Position numbers and translations under genes: made by a program
Notes under the pieces: model-generated
Told to the model about the DNA's origin: nothing
Databases searched by the model: none
The model's input: the letters and a program-made list of their open reading frames with translations, nothing else
Part shown: positions 7,958-14,918 of the stretch, piece after piece
Layout: each line of letters starts with the position of its first letter
Numbering within the stretch: the stretch's first letter is position 1
Assembly (NCBI GenBank): GCA_036524155.1
Contig: DATDCV010000094.1
Coordinates: 1-17,717 of the forward strand
DNA: 17,717 nucleotides
Origin: DATDCV01 sp036524155
GTDB lineage: Bacteria > Verrucomicrobiota > Verrucomicrobiia > Limisphaerales > UBA8199
Direction: 5' to 3'

Positions 7958-7972
7958 GTTTGGTGCAGACCT
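7958..7972 (+). repeat. 15-bp direct repeat inside the IS, copy 2
   Basis: This is an exact copy of the 6110-6124 sequence, starting right after the transposase stop. Its last bases merge into GACCTTTAAGGTC (7968-7980 approximately), a near-perfect palindrome. Confidence 0.75.
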
Positions 7973-8021
7973 TTAAGGTCAGGAGGCGGCTTTTCAGCCA
8001 TTTCCGACAACCCGGCTGCTT

Positions 8022-8038
8022 CAGTAGCGAAAGTCGGG
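8022..8038 (-). repeat. Right terminal inverted repeat of the IS
   Basis: This is the reverse complement of 6016-6032 without mismatch. CTAA follows at 8039-8042, matching the left flank. Confidence 0.9.
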
Positions 8039-8042
8039 CTAA

Positions 8043-8227
8043 TGGTCCCAATGCGAGCGCGAAAACGAAACGAGGCTCTCCAAGAACCAGCTCAAGAAAT
8101 CAGGGCTCTCATGAGTTTAACCTCTTCTGCGGCTGAAAAGACGTGAATAATCACAAGCCCGGGGACGGGTGCACCCGGCCGTAAAGAACTGAGGCCTCCC
8201 GCCCCGGCCTGCCGTCGCTTCGGCCTG
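8043..8227. other. Interval between IS right end and lipoprotein stop
   Basis: No convincing gene is present. Short frames on either strand have no family features. The region is the 3' flank of the lipoprotein gene, but I do not see a terminator with a clear stem and T-run. Confidence 0.4.
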
Positions 8228-9928
8228 CTAATTGTTCGCCAGGATGGGCTGCCGGGTCCGATCCGGACCGATGAGTTGCCGCGCCGAAACCTGGTCAACG
8301 ATCGCGACGGCAACCTGCTGCTGGCAGCGTTTCAGCTCCTCGCGGAAGAGCCGGGCGTCGTCGGCCGCCCATTGGGTGAACTTCCGTTTGTCGCTCCGAT
8401 AATGAATCGGCCACGAGTAAAGTTCGACGCCGTCGCTGGGCCGGAACACGGTCGCCCGCGCCTCGACACACAGCGCCAGCGCAGGGTTGACTTCGCCCTC
8501 CCCGGTCAACGCAGCGCGGAGGACGCTGATCCCTAACGCCGTTTCCTCGAGTTCGGACGCGGTGCCGGCAGATTGGCTGACGAGCACCGTCGGCGGCGAG
8601 AGCCTGGGCGCGAGCTGTTGCGCCACCTCGCCCGCCAATTTCTTCTGCAACTCGGGCGTTCGGGCCGCCGCCGAAAGCTCCGCTTCCGCCCGCTTCAACT
8701 GCTTCGCCGAAACGCCGCGGACGCCGGCGATCATCTGCTGGCAAACGCTCCACGGGATGGCGACGGCGATCGCGGAGAGCTGAACCACCGAATTGCGGGA
8801 GTGGTGGAGGCCGTCCAGCCCCCATTCAACGTCCTGCCTGGCCTGAATCACCGCGTCGTCTTTCGTCAACGGCAGTTGAAGCGACACCGGCAAGGTGGTT
8901 TGAGCGGAAAAGACGCTGAACCGCTCCGGGTCGGCGAGCGGGTAGCTGACCACGTGCCGGAGCGTGGGCTGCGGGCTGTGGAGAGCGCGCCCTGGCCGGA
9001 CCCTGGCCGCGTAGCTGACAGGAATGACCGCCGAGCGAGGCGCCGGCCGTTTGAAGCCCGCCCCCACAAGCACGGGGCCCTGGGCTGTGACCGCGCGCAG
9101 GTTCGTCGCGATTTGTTGCGCCAGTTCGCCGTAACCCGTCCGGGCGACCCGCTCCAGCACCTGGGGATACGTCCAATCCAGGAACAGCGCCGTGCCGCTC
9201 TGGTACCGCATCGGCTGCTCAAGCAGCACCGCGCCGTTGACGCCCCGTAAAAGGCGGACCCGCGCGCGAATCGTGAGCGCAAAAGAGGCTTCACTGGCGC
9301 CCACCCTTTCCAGGCGGAGTTCCTCAACGGCCGTCTCCAGAACGGCGCCCGCCGATTCTCGGGGCACGGCCATAGTCCCCGCCGAGCTCGGGTCCGGAAC
9401 GACGCCGCGACCCGCCCCCTCGACGGTTTCTCTGACGCAATCGCGCAGGTGGGATTGCCGGGCCATCTCACGCATCGCCGAAGCCACGTCGCGTTCGGCT
9501 TGTGCGAAGTTGTCGCCGGAGATCCGGCTGCGCCCGGCGGACAGCGCGCTGTAAGCGGCCGTGAACGGCGCCAGCACAAAACACACTGGCCCGGCGGCCA
9601 TATCCAGGCCGGGGTCATGAAAATCCGGCGCTTCCAAAACGGTGCGCGCGGTGGCGCCGGCCGCCTCGTCGCCGTAAGCGGTTCGCCCGAGCGCGACATC
9701 AATCGCGACGTTGGCCGGCCGATCGGCCGCCACCACCGCAACCGCTCCAGGTTCGATGATGACTGCCCTCCAATCAGCCTGGTTGGATTCAGGCGCGCGA
9801 CCCGCATGTTTGTGTGTGGCGCAGCCGCACACCAGCAGGAGCATCGAGGCCGTCAGCCCGCAGAAAGCAACACGCGTTTGAGCCCGGCGCCGGCAAAATT
9901 GGTCCGGAACAATCCCATTGGCTTTCAT
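8228..9928 (-). CDS. Lipoprotein of unknown function with two homologous modules
   Basis: This protein of about 566 aa begins with a type II signal peptide: a basic N-region (RRRAQTR), a hydrophobic core (VAFCGLTASMLLLV) and a lipobox ending CGC, so Cys36 should be acylated and the protein membrane-anchored outside the cytoplasm. I do not recognise the family. The chain contains two diverged copies of one module, roughly residues 117-280 and 388-548. Both run: a hydrophobic segment, a helical stretch with F/L-x-(Q/R)AE-x-(D/E)(V/L)-x-(S/A)A, an SAGT motif, an E-E-T/L-A beta region, a beta-rich segment ending in (M/I)(R/H)YxS, and a W- and E-rich helix. Between them is a low-similarity linker. 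An ATG start is preceded by GGGAG at about 12 bp. The gene ends near the IS right end (8038) with nothing recognisable in between. Confidence 0.75.
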   Translation of the reverse strand: MKANGIVPDQFCRRRAQTRVAFCGLTASMLLLVCGCATHKHAGRAPESNQADWRAVIIEPGAVAVVAADRPANVAIDVALGRTAYGDEAAGATARTVLEAPDFHDPGLDMAAGPVCFVLAPFTAAYSALSAGRSRISGDNFAQAERDVASAMREMARQSHLRDCVRETVEGAGRGVVPDPSSAGTMAVPRESAGAVLETAVEELRLERVGASEASFALTIRARVRLLRGVNGAVLLEQPMRYQSGTALFLDWTYPQVLERVARTGYGELAQQIATNLRAVTAQGPVLVGAGFKRPAPRSAVIPVSYAARVRPGRALHSPQPTLRHVVSYPLADPERFSVFSAQTTLPVSLQLPLTKDDAVIQARQDVEWGLDGLHHSRNSVVQLSAIAVAIPWSVCQQMIAGVRGVSAKQLKRAEAELSAAARTPELQKKLAGEVAQQLAPRLSPPTVLVSQSAGTASELEETALGISVLRAALTGEGEVNPALALCVEARATVFRPSDGVELYSWPIHYRSDKRKFTQWAADDARLFREELKRCQQQVAVAIVDQVSARQLIGPDRTRQPILANN

Positions 9929-10004
9929 GCGCCAAATATACTCCCGGTGCCGCCCTTTCCATAATCGATAAAACTGAAGACAATATTGATTCTCGGGACC
10001 AAAC

Positions 10005-10043
10005 GAAAAAACGGGTGGCGCGGGGAGAGCCGGGCCACCCGTT
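10005..10043 (-). terminator. Rho-independent terminator of the cytochrome c gene
   Basis: On the minus strand, a perfect 10-bp stem (AACGGGTGGC at 10034-10043 read as complement, pairing with 10010-10019) encloses a 14-nt loop and is followed by a run of six T. It lies 15 bp beyond the cytochrome stop and ahead of the lipoprotein gene, so it should end cytochrome transcription and insulate the lipoprotein gene. Confidence 0.9.
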
Positions 10044-10057
10044 ATAGCGATACAACC

Positions 10058-10393
10058 CTACTTCTTGAGGGTCTTCATGTAATCGATGATCGCCTTGGCA
10101 TCCGCATCACTCACGCCTTCGGTCGGCTTCATGATCACTTTGCCATCTTTATCCTTAAAGCCTTCCTTGACAGACTTAATCGCTTTCTCGTCGGTCAGGC
10201 CTTCCCAGGCCTTGGCTTTTGAATAGTCCTTGGCTTCCAGCTTCTTACCCATCTTGGTTTCGCCCTTGCCGTCAGCGCCGTGACATTTGACGCAGTTCTG
10301 CTCGTAAAGGGCTTTGCCGTCCGCGGCCAAGGTTACGTTTGCGGTAAAAAAGGCGATGCTTAGAATCGCCCCGGTGATTAGTGCTTTTTTCAT
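10058..10393 (-). CDS. Small class I c-type cytochrome
   Basis: This 111-aa periplasmic electron carrier has a Sec signal peptide (MKKALITGAILSIAFFTANVTLAA, cleavage near residue 23-24), a single haem-attachment motif CVKCH with Cys34, Cys37 and His38, and a probable distal axial Met88 in KVIMKPTEG. The C-terminal helix ends in YMKTLKK, as in many short monohaem cytochromes. The frame is open further upstream to 10549, but the clear signal peptide sets the start at ATG 10391-10393. It is an independent unit: an intrinsic terminator follows directly, and the upstream neighbour is divergent with 127 bp between starts. Its redox partner is not evident. Confidence 0.93.
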   Translation of the reverse strand: MKKALITGAILSIAFFTANVTLAADGKALYEQNCVKCHGADGKGETKMGKKLEAKDYSKAKAWEGLTDEKAIKSVKEGFKDKDGKVIMKPTEGVSDADAKAIIDYMKTLKK

Positions 10394-10520
10394 CAGTTCT
10401 TTAGTTTCTGGTTCGGCAGGTGTCCCGCCGTCTGCTAATCGGACGTTGTCACCCGTCGGTTTATTTGGCCTTCGCGCAGGGTAGAAGTCTCGCGAATCCT
10501 CACCATTACAAATCACACCT
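10394..10520. promoter_or_regulatory. Divergent intergenic region between cytochrome c and GH123-like gene
   Basis: The 127 bp between two divergently transcribed starts must hold both promoters and both ribosome-binding regions. I cannot assign -35/-10 boxes with confidence, and neither start has a strong Shine-Dalgarno sequence. Confidence 0.5.
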
Positions 10521-13500
10521 ATGACGAAAATATCCTCCTGCGTGGTCATCGCACTGGCAACCTGGACTGCGGCGGCTGCGGAAAACCCTTCGGCGACCGC
10601 CGCGAATCCCGCAGCTTCTAAGACGGGTTCCTCGCGCAGTCAAAAGCTGGCCTGTTTCACCTTCGGCACACCGGCGTCGGCAACGCGCGCCGGATTCGCC
10701 AAAGTCACCATCAAAGACCTCTTCACGGCTGAAAAGGGCTACGGCTTTCTGTCCGGCGAGGGGCTGCTGGAATTTGATCGCGGTGGTTCCGAAATCGTGC
10801 TGCCGAAGGACGAGTACACCGCCCGGACCTACGGCGCCTACCGGACAACGTCGGACCTGACGTGCGCGCTCATCGAAGGCACGACCAACAACACGTTCCA
10901 GGTGGCGTTGCCCGATGGTGATTACACAGTCTGGGTCATCGCCAGCGATGCCGAGTGGGACCCGCCCCTCTTCGAGGTCTGGGCCAACGGGCAGAAGAAA
11001 CTCGACGTGCGGATCCCGCGGGCAAGATTCGTTTTTGTTGAGTCGTTCCGGGCCCGTGCGGTTGAGGGGCGCCTGCGGATCGAGCTCAAGGGCCCGCACG
11101 GCTGGATCCTGAGCGGCCTGGTGATCGGCACGGAAGGACCCGAACTGGCCGGGGTGGTTGCGAAAATGGAACGGGACATTTTCTTCCTCACCGAGCCGGA
11201 GCTGCCGAATTGGAAGGAGGTCAAGCCGGCGCCTGCCAATCCGCCGCTGGAATGGACCGCCGCCGAACGCCAAAAGGGGTATATTGTTTTTCCCGCAGAT
11301 TACACGGAGCAGATCGTGCCGGGTTTTGTTCCCGACCGGGCAGCCATTCGAAAGCCGTTGACCGCTTTTGTCACGCCCGGCGAGTTCGAGCCGGCGACCG
11401 TTTGCGTTTCCGCCGGCGTGGATTTGGGCAAGGTGAACCTGGAGCTGTCGGACTTTGTCGGTGAGAAAGGGAGCCGCAAGATCGCCCGGGAGAGCGTCAC
11501 GGCGGGGATAGTCCGTTGTTGGCCGCAGCGCGAGAGCAGTTGGGGCACCAAGGGTGACTACCGCGTCGTGCCCGAAATGATCGAGCCGCCGGACAGCCGG
11601 GGCAGCCGCGTCGAGGCCGGGCAAGTCAGGCAGTGGTGGCTAACGGTGCGGGTGCCCCCGGAAACCCCGGCGGAACGCTACCGGATGTCGCTGACGCTCC
11701 GGCCGGAGAAAGCGCCGCCCACGACTCTTGAATGGCGGCTGCTGGTGCTGCCGTTCCAGTTGGAGCGACCGGCCGACAGGCACTGGGGCACCTGGCTGGA
11801 AAGTTTTCCGCCCGTCGGCGGGTTGCGGGGACCGGCGCGGCGCGGCCGCAACACCCCGGCGGAGATGGAGCGCCTGGTTCGCGCCGACCTGGCCGACTAC
11901 CGGGACCACGGGTTCGATTCGGCCATCTTCAATTTCTACTTCGGCGTGAAGGAGAATCCCGACGGCAGTTTCGCCTACGACATATCCGCATTGGCGCGGG
12001 ACCTCGACTACTGGAAGACCCTGGGCGCGACCACGCCGGTCGCCATCGGCTGCGAGTACACTTTTCGAAACCTGGAGTATGGCCTCGCGGAGCCCGGCGA
12101 AAAACACGTCCCCGGCACGTTCAGTCCCAAGGCGCGCAAGGCAATCGTCGGTCTGGTGCGTCACATCCACGACGAAGCAGCGCGCCGCGGCTGGCCCAAG
12201 ATCTATTTCTACCCCATCGACGAACCGGGCAACAACAAAACCGAGAACCGGATGCTCTTCGCGCAAAACGTGCTGGACCTGGTCCATGAAGTGCCCGGCT
12301 GTCAAACCGCCACCACGCTTACCGCCAGCGACGTCCAGCGACTCGGGGAGCGTGTCGATGTCCGCATCTACGCTTACGGCCATTACAGCCGCGGCAAGGT
12401 CATAAAAGAAGCGCAGCAGGGCCATCCATTCTGGTGGTATGCGAACGGCATGTTCTATGGCCAGAGCACGATTGCCTCGCGCGGCATGGCGGGGTTCGAG
12501 TTCCTGCGCTCGGGGGCCGAAGTGGCCAGCGCCTGGGGTTTCGACGCCACCAAAGATAATCCGTTTAACGACTTCGACGGCGGCCACAAAGACTGGAATG
12601 TCATCTTTCCGGGGGTCGATGCGCCGATCCCGACCATCTATTGGGAGCTTTGCCGCGAGGGTGTGGACGACTGTCGGTACGTGGCGACGCTCCAGCAGCA
12701 TATTCGCCGGGCGAGGGAGCAGGGCAAAGCAAAAGCTGCGGAGCGCGCCGAGGCGGTTCTGGCGCCGCTGATCGACCCCGATGCGCCGCCCATCGAGAAC
12801 ACTCTCGCCTTCGGGCGCTACCGGTGGCGCATTGCGAGAGAGATTTTGAATCTGCTCGGCGACCGCACTCTGGCGCTCACGTTTCCTGCCGCGGTCGAGA
12901 CTTCAGCCACCCCGGAAAAGACCGGCCCGAACCTAATCGTGGACCCCTCCTTCGAAGCCGGGCCGCAGGCGGACGGCTTCCCGGTCCCTTCGTTCCACAT
13001 CGCCGACCCATACGCGAAGGCGGAGGAAAAACCTATCGGCGCGCTGGCGGTGACGGATGAAGTTGCGCACTCGGGCCGCTATTGCCTGAAGTGGGATTTC
13101 GGTAAAATGAATGGCAAAGGCGCGATCTACGACGGCAAGCGCTACCTGATTGTCAACGTCCAGGTGCCCACCGAAGCCGCCAGGAAGCTGCGCGGCCAAC
13201 GCGTCAAGGTGGGTTACTGGTTCCGCCTCCAAGGCGGGGCGGCCGTTCCCGGCATGACGCTGCGCCAGTTCGGCCGGAACGAGTTCCTCGGCGGCATCAG
13301 CTACACCGGCGGCGTTGATGACCCGGCCGTCTGGAACCACTTCGAGGCCGAAGACCGTCTCCGCGCTGATTTCGAAGGCCTCGACATCCACATTAGTTGC
13401 CCGGCGCCCGACGATGCCGACGTGGCCGCCCAATCGGTGTTCTACATCGACGACGTCTCGCTGCAAGCCGTCGAGGAACCGCCCCTCGCGGTTACCACGC

Positions 13501-13772
13501 CGCTGGATGAATATTACATCGGCGAAGCCATCCCGTGGACCGTGACGGCGGCGTTCCCGGCTAAACAGGTCAAGCTGCAGCTCCTGGGCTCTGACCGGGT
13601 GATCGCCGAGCAAACCGGCGCAGTCGAAAATGCTCCGTTGCGGGGGACCTTTCCCACCGGCGAGCTCAAACCCGGCATTTACACGCTCCGCGCGAGCCTG
13701 AGCGCCACTCCCGACGCTGAACCAACCGCGCGCTGCCAGGTGATTCTGGCCCCGGCGGTCTTCGATTTCTAA
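10521..13772 (+). CDS. Large secreted GH123-like glycoside hydrolase with accessory beta domains
   Basis: The 1083-aa protein starts with a signal peptide (MTKISSCVVIALATWTAAAA, cleavage near 20). Residues about 60-205 look like a galactose-binding/malectin-like beta-sandwich (LPDGDYTVWVIASDAEW, then LSGLVIGTEG). Residues about 250-415 form a second beta region. A TIM-barrel-like catalytic region runs from about 420 to 770. It contains IYFYPIDEPG with adjacent Asp567-Glu568; GH123 beta-N-acetylgalactosaminidases use such an adjacent Asp-Glu pair in substrate-assisted catalysis, which is the basis of my call. The FWWYANGMFYGQ strand and the YWELCREGVDDCRYV block near 700-720 also resemble GH123/DUF4091-type proteins. 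A C-terminal carbohydrate-binding-like domain (about 803-990, opening NLIVDPSFEAG) and an Ig-like domain (about 993-1083) follow. The start ATG is at 10521; no strong Shine-Dalgarno. Family assignment is moderate, and the substrate is unproven. Confidence 0.78.
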   Translation: MTKISSCVVIALATWTAAAAENPSATAANPAASKTGSSRSQKLACFTFGTPASATRAGFAKVTIKDLFTAEKGYGFLSGEGLLEFDRGGSEIVLPKDEYTARTYGAYRTTSDLTCALIEGTTNNTFQVALPDGDYTVWVIASDAEWDPPLFEVWANGQKKLDVRIPRARFVFVESFRARAVEGRLRIELKGPHGWILSGLVIGTEGPELAGVVAKMERDIFFLTEPELPNWKEVKPAPANPPLEWTAAERQKGYIVFPADYTEQIVPGFVPDRAAIRKPLTAFVTPGEFEPATVCVSAGVDLGKVNLELSDFVGEKGSRKIARESVTAGIVRCWPQRESSWGTKGDYRVVPEMIEPPDSRGSRVEAGQVRQWWLTVRVPPETPAERYRMSLTLRPEKAPPTTLEWRLLVLPFQLERPADRHWGTWLESFPPVGGLRGPARRGRNTPAEMERLVRADLADYRDHGFDSAIFNFYFGVKENPDGSFAYDISALARDLDYWKTLGATTPVAIGCEYTFRNLEYGLAEPGEKHVPGTFSPKARKAIVGLVRHIHDEAARRGWPKIYFYPIDEPGNNKTENRMLFAQNVLDLVHEVPGCQTATTLTASDVQRLGERVDVRIYAYGHYSRGKVIKEAQQGHPFWWYANGMFYGQSTIASRGMAGFEFLRSGAEVASAWGFDATKDNPFNDFDGGHKDWNVIFPGVDAPIPTIYWELCREGVDDCRYVATLQQHIRRAREQGKAKAAERAEAVLAPLIDPDAPPIENTLAFGRYRWRIAREILNLLGDRTLALTFPAAVETSATPEKTGPNLIVDPSFEAGPQADGFPVPSFHIADPYAKAEEKPIGALAVTDEVAHSGRYCLKWDFGKMNGKGAIYDGKRYLIVNVQVPTEAARKLRGQRVKVGYWFRLQGGAAVPGMTLRQFGRNEFLGGISYTGGVDDPAVWNHFEAEDRLRADFEGLDIHISCPAPDDADVAAQSVFYIDDVSLQAVEEPPLAVTTPLDEYYIGEAIPWTVTAAFPAKQVKLQLLGSDRVIAEQTGAVENAPLRGTFPTGELKPGIYTLRASLSATPDAEPTARCQVILAPAVFDF

Positions 13773-13846
13773 CACAGGGCCGACATTGATCCGGCGTCAT
13801 CCTATGGCAATATTCCGCCGGGGAACTCACGGCCTGTAGCAAACTC

Positions 13847-13876
13847 AGAGCCTGCCGCCCGTGCGCGGCAGGCTCT
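13847..13876. terminator. Perfect 12-bp hairpin between convergent genes, likely bidirectional terminator
   Basis: AGAGCCTGCCGC at 13847-13858 pairs perfectly with 13865-13876 around a 6-nt loop. It lies 75 bp past the GH123-like stop and 26 bp past the end of the convergent DUF1579-like gene. Neither side has a long T-run (the minus-strand side reads GAGTTTGC), so termination efficiency is uncertain. Confidence 0.6.
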
Positions 13877-13902
13877 CCCGGTGGCCAATGACTCGCTTTG
13901 CC

Positions 13903-14433
13903 TCAGGACTTCACCCGCTTGAGTGTGACAGCGTGATCCTCGGTTTCCTTGCCGTCCATGTAGGCTTTGCAGCTTGTGGTAATGGTGTCCGCGTCGTCGA
14001 ACGTGATGGTCAGCGCGTGCATGTGCGATTCCTTGGTCGTATCGATGCCGCAGGTCGCGTCGAAGTCAAACGTCAGCGTTTTGGCGTCCGACGATTTGAG
14101 GAGCATCGCCGGCCGGTTGCCCAGCATGCAATAGTGCGTCAGCGCCAGCTTCCCCCCGCGGTCGAAATACATGGTGACCATCTCGTTTGGCGTGCCGGAA
14201 AAAACCCGTTCCTCGAGCACGCTGCCGGCCGCAATCAGCCGGTATTCGACCGTCATCTCGATCGGACCCTGGCCCATGTCGGTTTTCCCTTTCCAGGCGC
14301 CGACGAGGCCCTTCATGCGTTCGAACTCCGGCGACGGCGAGGCTGAGGCCGTCTTTGCCGGCCCCCCCGCCTGGACCCCCACCGAACCCGCCAGCAGCAA
14401 CGTTGCGAATAATGAACCAATTTTCGTTTTCAT
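13903..14433 (-). CDS. Secreted DUF1579-like protein
   Basis: A 176-aa protein with a signal peptide (MKTKIGSLFATLLLAGSVGVQA, cleavage near 22) and a Ser/Pro/Ala linker. The mature part matches, from memory, the DUF1579-like lipocalin-type beta-barrel group: an opening F-x-x-MKGLVGAWKGKTD block, a TVEYRLIAAGSVLEERVFSGTPNEMVTMYF middle, an LTHYCMLGNRPAM block, and a C-terminal SHMHALTITFDDADTITTSCKAYMDG. The role of such proteins is unknown; most carry several beta strands. The frame is open upstream to 14523, but the signal peptide fixes the start at ATG 14431-14433, preceded by GGAAAG. It is convergent with the GH123-like gene and divergent from the alpha-galactosidase gene. Confidence 0.8.
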   Translation of the reverse strand: MKTKIGSLFATLLLAGSVGVQAGGPAKTASASPSPEFERMKGLVGAWKGKTDMGQGPIEMTVEYRLIAAGSVLEERVFSGTPNEMVTMYFDRGGKLALTHYCMLGNRPAMLLKSSDAKTLTFDFDATCGIDTTKESHMHALTITFDDADTITTSCKAYMDGKETEDHAVTLKRVKS

Positions 14434-14679
14434 TGTATTACTTTCCATACTGTTATGTATTAATACGACGAACGAGCCGGCTGCATCAGGACACCACCAG
14501 CCATTTTGGCCATTTTGATCCAATGTTTGGATTTGGCCGCGGGGTCTGGTTTCGTGCCTCGGAGGCCAGTCATGTCGCTAGTGTAGCGTCCCCGAATAGA
14601 GAGACATATCGGCCTCCTTTCCCCGGCCTCCCTGGAGAGGAAGAGAGGGAGATTCCTTGCGTCTGCTCACCGAACCGAA

Positions 14680-14776
14680 AGCGGCAGCAAGCTGCGCGCA
14701 CTCCATACGCTTCGCGACTGCCGGTGCACCCCGAACTGCGCGCCAGCGTATGGAGTGCGCGCAGCTTGCTGCCGCT
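14680..14776. repeat. Perfect 31-bp inverted repeat (MITE/REP-like palindrome)
   Basis: The left arm 14680-14710 (opens AGCGGCAGCAAGCTGCGCGC) is perfectly reverse-complementary to the right arm 14746-14776, with a 35-nt spacer. The arms contain GCGCGCACTCC, also found in the palindrome at 1668-1814. The lack of any mismatch over 31 bp implies recent origin or selection on the structure. It lies about 140 bp upstream of the alpha-galactosidase start, on the transcript of that gene if its promoter is further upstream. Confidence 0.88.
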
Positions 14777-14820
14777 ATAACACGCCCAAGCACTCCCGCC
14801 CTCTGCCGACGGAAGTTGAT

Positions 14821-14836
14821 GCGGACTGAAGTCCGC
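14821..14836. repeat. Short perfect hairpin
   Basis: GCGGAC, loop TGAA, GTCCGC. It lies 44 bp after the 31-bp inverted repeat and 82 bp before the chosen alpha-galactosidase start. It probably belongs to the same repeat block. Confidence 0.6.
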
Positions 14837-14918
14837 GCGCCGGTTGCCTGGCCCGCCCGCAACTGATCCATCGCTCCGTGCGCTTGACTCCCGCTGCCCC
14901 AATCGGGACGATGCCGCG

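Larger units (their letters stand above)
6016..8038 (+). mobile_element. IS1634-family insertion sequence, apparently complete
   Basis: The element is about 2.0 kb and is bounded by a perfect 17-bp terminal inverted repeat, CCCGACTTTCGCTACTG at 6016-6032 and its reverse complement at 8022-8038. Directly outside both ends is CTAA (6012-6015 and 8039-8042). If the right end is placed one base inward, the duplication becomes GCTAA (5 bp), close to the 5-6 bp usual for the family. Inside are a single long transposase gene and a 15-bp direct repeat flanking it. The intact frame and ends suggest a functional or recently inserted copy. It lies between two minus-strand genes without disrupting either reading frame. 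Confidence 0.9.
14434..14918. other. Repeat-rich intergenic region upstream of two divergent genes
   Basis: These 485 bp separate two divergently transcribed genes. Close to the DUF1579-like start is GTATTAATAC (14457-14466), a perfect 10-bp palindrome in an AT-rich patch that could be an operator or promoter. Further on are a purine-rich patch near 14635-14655, a perfect 31-bp inverted repeat (14680-14776) and a small hairpin (14821-14836). No gene is convincing here; longer frames are by-products of the palindromes. Confidence 0.6.

Noticed and set aside
7968..7990. Possible intrinsic terminator after the transposase gene
   Set aside because: The near-palindrome GACCTTTAAGGTC is short and no T-run follows it.
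8092..8313. A 73-codon minus-strand frame between the IS and the lipoprotein
   Set aside because: It overlaps the lipoprotein 3' end in another frame and has no recognisable features.
10506..11624. A 372-codon minus-strand frame over the start of the GH123-like gene
   Set aside because: It lacks motifs and would overlap the signal peptide of a well-supported gene.
11640..12701. A 353-codon minus-strand frame inside the GH123-like gene
   Set aside because: The sense strand encodes a coherent secreted protein with recognisable motifs; the antisense product has none.
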